This document shows, piece after piece, positions 16,831 to 25,820 of a DNA stretch of 64,000 nucleotides. A program made the translations under genes and the position numbers. Source of the stretch: Tilletia caries (taxonomy: Eukaryota > Basidiomycota > Exobasidiomycetes > Tilletiales > Tilletiaceae); NCBI GenBank assembly GCA_032718865.1, contig JALUTQ010000003.1:1084001-1148000 (forward strand), read 5' to 3'. The stretch's first letter is position 1. Each line of letters starts with the position of its first letter. The notes under the pieces are model-generated. The model ran no database searches, had not been told where the DNA came from, and saw nothing but the letters and a program-made list of their open reading frames with translations.

Positions 16831-17794
16831 GACCTCGGGAGGGTACAGAATTTTACAGTCAGGGTTTTACAGTGCGGCGGTAAAAGTTGTGAGACTCCCT
16901 GTAAAATTCAGCTCAAGCCTATGGTGGCCCTGAGTTTTACAGTGCTACCCCCCGTTTTACAGCGCTAAACGCCGAATTTTACAGCGAGTCCTTTACAGGG
17001 ACTGTAAAATGGCTGTCATATCCGGTAAAAGTGCGCTGGACCTCGATAGACCCAGCAATTTTACAGCGTGACTTCCCACTTTTTACAGCCTGATCTGTCC
17101 AATTGCGAGACTTGAGACTGATGGTCTTGATAAGCCAGACTCCGGTTTCCAGGACCTTTTTCTTGGCCCTCCTGCATCAAAACAGCATGCGATAAAGAAT
17201 GGAAAAAGAGCAGATGGGGCTCCTAGGCTTACCCAGCTCACTCCCGCTCTTTTTGTCCAGGTTTCTGAGCCATAGCCACTTACATTGAGGGAGAGGTAAT
17301 GGTGTGGGCATCCGTGGTCTCTACTCGGCCGGAAGTCTCAGCGTTCCGGCATTTGAGGAACTGAGGCCTTGATTAAACCACTGAAATTATTTTAAGCGCC
17401 CGTGCGGTGGGGACTTTCGATTTTTGATTCAGACCTTTACAGTGCCACGTGGTCTTCTCATAGTGCGGTAAAAAGGGTCATCGTGCGGTAAAAATGAGGT
17501 TGCGGAAGCCGCTGTCTGGACTTTTACCGCATCGGGCCCTTTACAGCGGCGGTAAAAGTTGCGAATGTACTGTAAAATTCCGATTCAACCAAGTGGGGCA
17601 GGACTTTTACCGCCGGGAGCCTTTACAGTGGCTGTAAGAATTGGCCCTGACTGTAAAAGTTGGCGTTCGTGCGGTAAAAACCCTCCGAGGCACTGTAAAA
17701 TTCGCCTTCACCCTAACATGACCAAGACTTTTACAGCATGACTTTTACAGTACTGTAAAACCTCACTGTAAAATTCCGTAGTGCCTGACCTCGG
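16831..17794. mobile_element. Non-autonomous TIR element with subterminal CTGTAAAA arrays
   Basis: A 948-bp element (16839-17786) flanked by a perfect 8-bp direct repeat GACCTCGG at 16831-16838 and 17787-17794. Its ends are inverted: the left reads AGGGTACAGAATTTTACAGT, and the reverse complement of the right reads AGGCACTACGGAATTTTACAGT. Inside are about 20 copies of TTTACAG/CTGTAAA and about 8 copies of GCGGTAAAA/TTTTACCGC in both orientations. They are packed at 16850-17100 and 17440-17775, around a motif-free core. No coding capacity. An 8-bp duplication is characteristic of hAT and KDZ-type DNA transposons, and subterminal arrays are usual transposase-binding sites. Family assignment is inference. 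Confidence 0.72.
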
Positions 17795-18200
17795 CGTTGA
17801 CTGCGTCGACGATCATGTGATCTTGTGCACCAAATGGATCAGTAATGATACACGTGCATAGGAAGACCCTAATGGGGTCTCGGTCAGCTGAGGTCCAATT
17901 TTGGACAGGCCGGCCCGCCGTCCCTAGGATCCCGAAGGCAGGCCTGAACGTAGTAGACGAGCAGGCCGCGGCGGGCCAATGGGCCAGAATGGGCTAGAGG
18001 CTGACGATGCACCCTACGCACGGAGGGATCTGATGTATGTAAAAGGATCAATGCTACGTGATGTCCATGTGGACTTTAGTTGAGAAGTGATTTGAATCAG
18101 TTGAAATGGAGAAGTTATCGACAAGGGCAAATGGCCCAGGCAAAATGGCCTATGAGAATGGAGAGCAGCAGTTCAGAGCTGTATTGGAATGTTGGAATGT
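17795..18200. other. Noncoding 3' region of the tyrosine-recombinase retroelement
   Basis: Lies downstream of the recombinase ORF on the minus strand. It carries AATGGGCC / CCAGAATGGGC (about 17979-17994) and GGCAAATGGCCC (about 18127) words that recur in the noncoding part of the RT gene. The exact end of the retroelement is not visible. Confidence 0.45.
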
Positions 18201-19679
18201 TCAGGACAGGCGCCGCGCAGCCATGTGGTTGGCTGTGAGCAAGTGTGCGTCGGCCAGGCCTTTGCCAAGGTCACGAAGGTATTGAGTGACGACATCTGTC
18301 TGCCACCCCCCCATCAACTTAATGGTCTCAAGGGGGACCTTCGATCGCCAATGGGCTGTGGCTCCCCCAATGCGGAAGGAGTGACCGACATGGGTTTCCC
18401 GCCCGGCACTGATGAGCGCGCGGTCGATCACCGCGAGGAAGACTTGTTTCGTCAGCGGTGTGAGGCTTGAGGATGTCGGAGTCGCCTTGTAGGCGAACAG
18501 AGGTGTTGAAGAGGCCAGCGCGAGTGAGTGTAAAGAGAGAGAGAGATGGTGCTTGAGGGCGAATACCGCATTGGTGTGCGTCCCGCAGTCGACGATATAT
18601 TTGTCGAGGCCTTTAGCTTTTGTTGTCTTCGTCCAGGGCAGCCAGATCCTGGCCACCGCGAACCCAGCGTCCGACATCGCCGTGCCCCGCAAGTGGGAGC
18701 GCATGACGTGTCGATCCGCTCGAATGGGATAAGACGCGATTGTTGTTTCCCCGAGGCGGCACATGGACCACCACGAGAGCGTGGCACACGCCCACACAGC
18801 TGCGTGGAGCGGCGTTGTGGCCACGTCCAGCCCCGCAAAGATGGCGTCTAGGTCATCTGGCGATACCGGGGGACGGAGAGGGAGAGGTGGTGGGCCGTTC
18901 TTGGCGATGGCCTTGATGGCAAGGTTGACTCCGTCACCACGGACGAGGACCCTGTTCCAGGTCTGGTACCAACACCAAGTGACGAGCGAGGAGACGTAGG
19001 TGCTGATGGTGTTCGCGCGACATGTGTCGCTGAGTCTGACCACGAATGCCAGAAGGAGGTATTGAGAAATGGGATGACGATGCTCAGGGGGGATGCCCTG
19101 CTCATCGCAGAAATCCAGGAAGTGTTGGATACCCGCGCCGTAGTTGCTCCGGGTTGATGTTTCGAGAGCCGAGGCCAGCACATGCTTGATCCTCGACCAG
19201 TGGAAGCCGGAGGGGTCGAACTCGAGCCCTGACGACGTGAGAAGGGACATGCTTCCACCGCTGAATGGCGGGTAAGCGAGAATGCGATCCTTCGCATAAA
19301 TCTTGCCTTGCTTGTTGAGAGGGAAGCCGGCCAACGGATCCTGAAGCACGGGCTTCTTCTTGGAGTTGGGAATAGTCTTGACGACCTGGTTGGATTGATT
19401 TGCAACGGGCAGACCGCCCGGGAGTGTGTGTGAACGATGTGTGAGTGAGTTCGATGTTGAAGATAGTTGGTGTGATGTCGATGGAAGAGAGTGCTGGCGA
19501 CGAATGTCGGAAGCTTCAGAGCCGAAGACCAGATGTGGTCCGGCCGATGATGAAGTCGCCGACGGGTTCGGATATGCGATCCGCGCAGCCGCAGCCCCCT
19601 GACGACTGGCGCGGTTCATCCTCGCCCGTTGCTCCTCCTTGCGCTGGCGCTTATACCAGCCGATTGACCCGAATTGCAT
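18201..19679 (-). CDS. Tyrosine recombinase of the retroelement
   Basis: A 492-residue protein that would integrate the circular cDNA of the element. The N-terminal 150 residues are Ser/basic-rich. A SAM-like core-binding region follows (SRIKHVLASALETSTRSNYGA, HFLDFCDEQG). The catalytic domain shows the first Arg in WSMCRLGE, the HxxR box in GHSFRIGGATAHW, and the nucleophile Tyr in WQTDVVTQYLRD. All expected catalytic residues are present and the frame is open, so the enzyme may be intact. Its start overlaps the end of the RT-RNase H ORF, as expected for re-initiation or frameshifting. Confidence 0.82.
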   Translation of the reverse strand: MQFGSIGWYKRQRKEEQRARMNRASRQGAAAARIAYPNPSATSSSAGPHLVFGSEASDIRRQHSLPSTSHQLSSTSNSLTHRSHTLPGGLPVANQSNQVVKTIPNSKKKPVLQDPLAGFPLNKQGKIYAKDRILAYPPFSGGSMSLLTSSGLEFDPSGFHWSRIKHVLASALETSTRSNYGAGIQHFLDFCDEQGIPPEHRHPISQYLLLAFVVRLSDTCRANTISTYVSSLVTWCWYQTWNRVLVRGDGVNLAIKAIAKNGPPPLPLRPPVSPDDLDAIFAGLDVATTPLHAAVWACATLSWWSMCRLGETTIASYPIRADRHVMRSHLRGTAMSDAGFAVARIWLPWTKTTKAKGLDKYIVDCGTHTNAVFALKHHLSLSLHSLALASSTPLFAYKATPTSSSLTPLTKQVFLAVIDRALISAGRETHVGHSFRIGGATAHWRSKVPLETIKLMGGWQTDVVTQYLRDLGKGLADAHLLTANHMAARRLS

Positions 19680-22600
19680 TTAGGAAGGGTCGAAGGGGGG
19701 CTGGCGTCTCAAAGACGGGAAGGAATTGACCAGGAAGGGCCTCCCCACGAGAGGGAGCGTCCGCTGGGTTTATGTGGGTGGACACATACGTGACCCGCAC
19801 ATCGAGATGGTGCTCCATCTCGAAGGCGATGAGCGACCTCATAATCGAGTTCGCGGACCGACCGCGGCTACGTCCACGCCGGAAGGCCCCAATTACACCT
19901 TTGTTGTCACTGAAGACTTCAACTCGGCAGTTCCTTGCGCCCATCGCGACTGCCTGGCGGACCCCGAGCTCGAGAGCCGCCGCTTCAGCCCATCCGATGC
20001 CGCGGTTGTCCTTGTCCCATCCGGACAGGAGCATCCAAGCGGCCCATCGATCATCGGAGGTGACCCCGACGCCCCAACTTGTCGAGGCGTCCACGTAGAT
20101 TACGTGGGGAAAGGTGGTGGGCGGGACGGCAATGGAGCGGATCAGCTCACCCCCCAAGGCCCTGAGCCAAGCCTTGGCCTCCGATTGGACGGCCGAGGGG
20201 ACATGGAGCTTCTTGTAAGCCGGTTGAGAGTTCCAGGCCGACAGGAAACTGATGATCTCCGCCGTGTGCGGCGCGAGATCCCGAGCCATCATGGCTATGT
20301 TTTGTACGGAGCCAGCAAGCTCTCGTACGTCCCTGAGTGATTTCGGGTCAGAGGTCGTAAACGACTTGACCCGCTCGGCGAAATGCACCCGCTTGTCGTC
20401 CGGAAGGGTGACGGTGTGCGCAGCAAGGTCCCAATGGAAACCGAGGTACTTGACGGTCGTGGCGAACTCCGACCGCTTTGTTGGGTGCCATGGGAAGCCT
20501 AGCTCCTTGGTGGCCTCATGGACTTCGTCGAGCGAGAGCGGCTCATCTGCCGGCTTGAGAAAGATGAAGTCATCCACCCATTTGATGACTCGAAGTCTTG
20601 GAAAGATCCGCGAAAGGGCGATCTTGACGAGGTCGGCTATGGAGCCCCAGACCCCCGTGGCCGACGCCAGTCCAAATGGGAGGCGAGTGTCGATGGCGAA
20701 GCCCCCCAGCGGGAGGGCAATCACCAGGCCAGGCCACTGCGAAGGCAGGGCCGAGATCGCTCGGAACGCCTCCATGGCGTCCGACATGGCCGCATGGGAC
20801 CCTCGAGGCAAAGCTCGAACCTAAATGGAGGAGAAGATGAAGTTGAAGACACAATGGCGTCAGTACCTGATACGGCAACTCGGCTCAATGGGAGCATGAT
20901 ATGGTCAAATGGGACAGCATTCCCCTAACTTTAGTTAAGGGGTTATAGGGCGGCTCCCGCCTTACGGCCCTAAGCTTTTTGCCATTCAGGCTCGTAGTTT
21001 GGGACTTTTCTTCACAACTACTAACACAACACACCATTCTGAATCAGTAGACCCTTGACCAAATCTAGTCCTGCAACTTCTGGCACAGGTTTCGTGGTTG
21101 TAGCATCAGAATTGACTGATCTGTCCTTGAGCCAAAGTTTGGTTTTCCTTACATAAGCACAGAGTGCAGAAATCTTGCATACGTAATCAGTTCATTTCGA
21201 CACTCGACAGACGACAACCAACACCGCCAGCCTTTCTTCACGCTTCCATCGAAGCCCGATAAGCATCATGCGAATTGAACAATCCCCCTCGATTTCTTTT
21301 TAACCGCTCTCTGCTCACCAAGGTTCAAGTTAATGATGCTCACCGCTGTTTTGCTTTTTCTTGCTTAACCTGATGGCTGATACCACTTACCCATACCAGT
21401 CTCTGCTTTGTTCCCATTCTGAGTCCGGCCCAGCAGTCAGCACTCCCGAATTGTCATCCAAGGTGAGCCTCGTGTTGGAAGGCGCATCTGCATCAGGTGC
21501 TCCGGGTTAGGTCCTTACTCACCCATTCGTTTTTCAGCTCTCTGCTCTTATGAATCCGGTCGACGTCGTCAAGATGAGTAGACTGACTTTCCTCACTCAC
21601 CATGCCCCATCGGACAGCTCTCTCCCTCGACAAAGCCGCTGCCAAGGTTGCTCCCAAAGCACACCACCTCGTCATCTCCAACCCCGTCAACTCCACCGTG
21701 CCCATCGTCGCCGAGGTCTTCAAGTCTTTACGACCCCAAGCGGTGGATTTTTCCCCGACCCCCTCTCCTTCTTCTAACGGCTCTGACGCTTCATGAGTTA
21801 AAAATGGTGCTCATCACTGCATATCTTCGTACAGTCTGTTCTGTGTCACGGGTCACCACCTTTGACATCACACGCGCCTCCACCTTCCACTTCGACATTG
21901 CCAACGTCAAGCCCGCCGAGGTCAATGTGTCCGTCGTCGGTGGCCACCTTCGGCGTCACCATTGTGCTTCTCCTCTCTCAAGTCGCCCAGGGTTCCATAC
22001 TCCAATAGTATGTTCAACACTGGACCTGACCTGACGGCTGACCTGACCTGACCTGACCTGATCTGACTTTCTTTCTGCTGTGCTCTTGCCTCTTCTATAT
22101 TCCCTTACCTTCGCATCAAGCTCTGTTGGCATTCCTTTGCCCATTCGTCTCCGGTCTCAGCCTTCACCCGTCTTCTACGTCCCTTCCGTCTGCTTCCCCG
22201 GCCGCTTATGTTTCCTATCCCCCTGACCTCTCCTTCTGCATTAGCCTCACGCTTTTTTCTCCTCAGTCGTTTAATCTTATCTTCATTGCGCTCGCAGCTA
22301 TTCTCCGTCTTGTTTGTCAATTGTCTCTCTCTGCGCGAAGCCATCATATGACATATCATTCTTTGCTTTCTGCTTCCTTGGTAGATACAGCCGTGCGGGA
22401 TGATTACGTGTGTGAAGTTCCTCAATCCCTTTTTCACGCAAGTTTGATCAACATTCAAAATGTTACATGGACAATGATATAGATGCTCGTAGCTACAATC
22501 GCAAGTCGCAGCCGCATGGCGAAGCAGACGAAGGGTAGCGAAGCTACCTTGAGCTTCTGCGTAGCCGTGCTGGGCTGAGATTTGGTGACCTTTCTGATAC

Positions 22601-23631
22601 AAAAGATTCGCGAAAAGGGGAGGGGGAGAGGACGCCCCCAGTCACGTCTTCGCACATCTCTACCAGGTCATAAGGGTCTGAGGTCCACATCGAGTCTGAG
22701 GGACACCCTGGCCTCTGGGCTTCAGCCGACAGCCAGGTCACTATGGTTCCAAGGCGTAAGTTGCTGCTACTTAACTTTGTTGACTAAGTCTGTATTTAAA
22801 TCCCACTCCCAGCCCCCAGCGACCTGTTATTCAACAAGGCGAAAAAGTTAGGGGAACACTCTGGTAGGGTACGCACCCAGGTCAGGAATTTAGTTGGGTC
22901 ATGGGGTGGCTTCAACGTGACCGGTGACCACTATGGGTCATTCATCGATGCACAGCCAAGATGATCAACAGAGAGGGTACAATGACCAAACACCTGTGAT
23001 TTCTGTCATGCGCATTTGCGAGAACAGATTGGGAAGAGGGACAATGCCCGGGGATTGTGGGGGAGCAATGCGCTCAGGCCAAATGGGCCGCCAGAATGGG
23101 CAAACAGGTGCAATGACCTGGGGCAAATGGCCCGAGAAAAGGGAAGTTGGAACTTGAAGGGGGGGATCAACGGGCACTGACCTCGTCCACCATCGCGAGG
23201 TAGCCGTCCCAGCAGCAGACGAATTCGTCCGAATCGATGTAGTCGTTGATCGCAGCAATAGGGCTTCGGCGTGGCGATGAGAAGTCCTGGATCATGCGCC
23301 ATTTGCCGCCCGGTTTGGGAACTAGGCCCAGGGGGGAAGTCTGAAAGGCACCAACTCTGGCCTCAACCTCCTCCTTGGAGAAGGGACCGACCACACGTCC
23401 CACCTCCATCTCCTTAGCCACGATGGCTTGGAGGATCTCCATCTCGTCATCAGCAGAGCAATGGTTTGGCTGAATCAGCGTCTCCCGAATTGGTGGGATG
23501 CCGAAGTCGAAGCCGAGCTTGATGTTGTCGACCATCGCCGGGAATGCGTGCGAAAGGTCGAACTTCTTGATGAACTTGTCAAAGCCCTCGGGCTTAAGCG
23601 GACTTGGTGATAGGGCAAGACTGGCAACCAT
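19651..23631 (-). CDS. Reverse transcriptase-RNase H of the retroelement, interrupted by a 2.36-kb removable segment
   Basis: Segments 23631-23182 and 20820-19651 join in frame to 539 residues. The first segment carries the RT finger region (GPFSKEEVEARVGAFQTSP, LVPKPGGKWRMIQDFS). The second has motif A SDAMEAFRAI, the LPFGLAS motif, the catalytic KWVDDF, and an RNase H domain with YVDAST, SDNKG and NPADAPSRG. The break reads GAG|GTCAGT...TTTAG|GTTCGA, giving MVDE-VRALPRGS, so GT-AG splicing restores the ORF exactly. The start MVASLALSPSP lies 38 bp inside the Gag-like ORF. A fused Gag-RT made by frameshifting is also possible. Confidence 0.75.
20920..22856. mobile_element. Nested putative TIR unit carrying a host gene fragment
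   Basis: Bounded by TTCCCCTAACTTT at 20920-20932 and its exact reverse complement AAAGTTAGGGGAA at 22844-22856. No clear target duplication beyond a flanking CA on each side is seen. There is no transposase. The left end is itself a near-palindrome, so the inverted pair could be partly fortuitous. It contains a malate dehydrogenase fragment, suggesting a gene-capturing non-autonomous element. Confidence 0.5.
21610..22000 (+). pseudogene. Malate dehydrogenase fragment (pseudogene)
   Basis: Translated pieces match the middle of NAD-dependent malate dehydrogenase: AAAKVAPKAHHLVISNPVNS and TVPIVAEVFKS, then YDPKR in another frame. After an intron-like gap (GTGGAT...GTACAG) come VTTFDITRASTFHFDIANVK, PAEVNVSVVGGH and, in a third frame, GVTIVLLLSQVAQ. 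At least three frame changes and the lack of the NAD-binding N-terminus and C-terminus make it non-functional. The retained intron-like gap argues for capture of genomic DNA rather than a processed mRNA copy. It lies inside the nested inverted-repeat unit. Confidence 0.8.
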
Positions 23632-25231
23632 GCTCAGCCTTCCCACAGAGGGAGCACTCGTGGAGTCCGTATGGACACTTGTCGCCTTTGCTGTCGCATC
23701 CTCTCGTGGGGTTGTAGCGGTGGCAGATGACTTGACCATCTGATGCTCGGCAGAGCTTGTTGGTCGCATTTCTCTTGGCGTACCCGTCCTTTCCGTCCGG
23801 GCCTTTGTTGCACTCCTCGAGGTTGTGCTTGGCGCGGCTGCCACATTGGAAGCAAGCACCTCCCTGCTGTGGCTTCTTGCCGGGGGTGCTTGTCGGAAAG
23901 GTCTTGTTGGATGATGATGCCGACGTCTTGCCTTGCTTGGGGGCATCCTGAGTTGGGGCCGACGGGGCGGGGAGCGCACGGCGCATGTCCATGGCGTCCT
24001 TGGTCCGGCGCCAGATCCGATCTTGCCACACACTTGGGTCAGGTCGATCTCCGTATGGCGAGTTGTAGTACTCCTGTCGCAGCTTGTCCACGTACAGGGC
24101 CAGGTATTCCCAGCTCGACTCGCGGTCCGCGTATTCACTTTCGCGGACCATCTCCCAACCATCCTGCCAGGCGCGCTTCTCGGTGCGAATCCACTCCTTC
24201 GCCTCCCCGACAGTCTCAAGGACCAGCTTGTCGTATATCTTGAACAGTATCTTGAACGCCGATGTCATTTCTTGATATGTCATGTAACAGTCCTCTTTGC
24301 GATGACCGCCGAGTTGGGCGGAAGCGCCGAAAGTGTCGAGGAGCTTTGACAGGGCCGCAGTTGTTGCCGAGGCGACGTTGGCGTCACGCGCGCGGCCAGC
24401 CTTGATGCCTTTTTGGGTGAAATGCCACAATGGCACATACATGCTGTTTCTGAGTTTGTTGAGTATGACCAACGATGGCATGTCGACGGACGAACCACTC
24501 TGGGCGCCGGGCTTGAAGGGCGCGCCCTTCATGATGAGAGGGTCGGACGCCGAGTGGTGAAGGGAATGGGCATCGAGGCGGGAGCGCTTGAGGTCTTGGA
24601 TCTCCCGGGGCGAATGGCGCCTCTTGAGGGACTCCGTGACTTCTTGTCGAGATTGAGTCTTAGTTGAAGACTCAGCAGCTGCTTTGCGGTAAGGGTTGAT
24701 GCTGGCCCGTCGCTCCTCGTCGGCCTCCTCTTCCTTGGCAATGTTGGCCTCGAAGTCGAGAGCCCGGGAGATGGCGGCCTGACGCGTCTTTGGCGACATG
24801 TCGTCGAAGAGAGCCGTAAACTCGTTGAGTTGCATGGCGCGGACTTGTTCCGGGCGCGACTTGACGATCGGCTCCATGAACCGCTTCGGAGGGGTTGAGG
24901 GCGCGGTGACGGGGGCCTCGTGTTGGTCTCCGAGGACGGATGGCCGAGGCGAAATGCGCCGCTGTTTGCCCTTGTCTTGAGCTCCATGCTCTTCGTCCTC
25001 CTCCTCTTCACCGAAGCCGTTGTCGGAATCCTCGACATCGATGTCGAGCTGTCGGGACGCCGAAGGACCTCCTTGGTCAGCGCGAATGCGCTGTGCCTCC
25101 TTGAGGGAGGACTTGAACCCTGCCATGAGGGCGGTGGAAGCTTGTTGTGCTGTGGAAGGGGGTGCCGCACCGGCAGCTTGCTGGGAAGTTGGAGGGGGAA
25201 GGGCGTGTTCGCCTGACGGATTGTCCGTCAT
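23594..25231 (-). CDS. Gag-like zinc-finger protein of the retroelement
   Basis: A 545-residue ORF starting MTDNPSGEHALPPP at 25231. The N-terminal half is charged and low-complexity. A central helical region contains LILNKLRN-like and WHFTQKGIKAGRA sequence. The C-terminus has cysteine/histidine clusters: CFQCGSRAKHNLEEC, CHRYNPTRGC, CPYGLHECSLCGKAEHGC. The CHRYN...GC...C...H...C pattern is typical of the first ORF of fungal tyrosine-recombinase elements. It probably packages element RNA. In-frame codons continue upstream to 25306, but this ATG is preferred because it follows a CAACTCAAC leader. Confidence 0.72.
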   Translation of the reverse strand: MTDNPSGEHALPPPTSQQAAGAAPPSTAQQASTALMAGFKSSLKEAQRIRADQGGPSASRQLDIDVEDSDNGFGEEEEDEEHGAQDKGKQRRISPRPSVLGDQHEAPVTAPSTPPKRFMEPIVKSRPEQVRAMQLNEFTALFDDMSPKTRQAAISRALDFEANIAKEEEADEERRASINPYRKAAAESSTKTQSRQEVTESLKRRHSPREIQDLKRSRLDAHSLHHSASDPLIMKGAPFKPGAQSGSSVDMPSLVILNKLRNSMYVPLWHFTQKGIKAGRARDANVASATTAALSKLLDTFGASAQLGGHRKEDCYMTYQEMTSAFKILFKIYDKLVLETVGEAKEWIRTEKRAWQDGWEMVRESEYADRESSWEYLALYVDKLRQEYYNSPYGDRPDPSVWQDRIWRRTKDAMDMRRALPAPSAPTQDAPKQGKTSASSSNKTFPTSTPGKKPQQGGACFQCGSRAKHNLEECNKGPDGKDGYAKRNATNKLCRASDGQVICHRYNPTRGCDSKGDKCPYGLHECSLCGKAEHGCQSCPITKSA

Positions 25232-25820
25232 GTTGAGTTGCAGCCTGTGAAGAAAGATGTATGAATGTGTGTGTGTGTATAGAATGGGAGAAGAAAGAAG
25301 TATCAAATGGATACGATGGCTGCGATTCGCAAGCTGTCGGTGAGGCAGGTGATGGTGAGCAAGGTGAGCGATGTGCTCAACTTTTCATCCACCTGACCGC
25401 GTCACGCGACGCGCGTCACGCTTATCGGTCCGACAGCACATTTTCGCGTACTCGCAGCCGAGGACGCACGACAGCCGCACAAGGAGGCTGACGCAACACG
25501 GTTCCGGCTGCTTCAGCTTCCCGTCTGGACCGGGAGTTCGTCGGCGTTTCGAGAGGGTTCCCCTCCCCACAGTCCACACCGCCAGTCTCCGCAGTCCGCG
25601 CACTGATGACTGAGTCAGACGATAGCCTCGCGATCATCGGGCTCACATCAGCAGGCAGCAGCAGCCAGTCCAACACGATCAGGAGGAGCTCGCCATAATC
25701 AGGCATCAGCATCGCCATCTCTCTTGACGTATGAAATTGCCCTAATCCAGTATTCCCCCCTCTCCGCTCCCCTCCCCTCCCTAACCGCCGAACTTTACCC
25801 ACCTTCCCATTCCTCAAACC
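25232..25820. other. Retroelement 5' leader and Lon promoter
   Basis: The left part should contain the retroelement 5' end (a TG-rich tract near 25266-25280) and the right part the Lon promoter. A repeated GTCACGC word lies at about 25401-25420. The boundary between element and host DNA is not visible. No gene. Confidence 0.5.

Larger units (their letters stand above)
20821..23181 (-). other. Intron-like 2,361-bp segment inside the RT gene
   Basis: Has a GTCAGT donor at its 5' end (23181 on the minus strand) and a TTTAG acceptor at 20821. Its outer parts (22857-23181 and 20821-20919) total about 425 bp and share AAATGGGCC-type words with the element's 3' noncoding region. The middle is the inverted-repeat unit listed separately. 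Intron status is inferred from the precise frame restoration. Confidence 0.6.
18190..25260 (-). mobile_element. DIRS/Ngaro-type (tyrosine recombinase) retrotransposon
   Basis: Read on the minus strand, the order is Gag-like ORF, RT-RNase H ORF, tyrosine recombinase ORF. The first two overlap by 38 bp and the last two by 29 bp. There is no DDE integrase, protease or LTR, which is the defining layout of tyrosine-recombinase retrotransposons. No methyltransferase domain follows RNase H, a point shared with Ngaro rather than canonical DIRS. Outer limits are approximate because the terminal repeats were not resolved by eye. A second unit is nested inside the RT gene. Confidence 0.78.

Noticed and set aside
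16850..17775. CRISPR-like array
   Set aside because: Repeats are 7-9 bp, in both orientations with irregular spacing, in a eukaryotic genome; a subterminal transposon array explains them.
23594..25231. Possible host zinc-finger gene
   Set aside because: Position, 38-bp overlap with the RT ORF and the CHRYN...GC cysteine pattern fit the first ORF of a tyrosine-recombinase retroelement.
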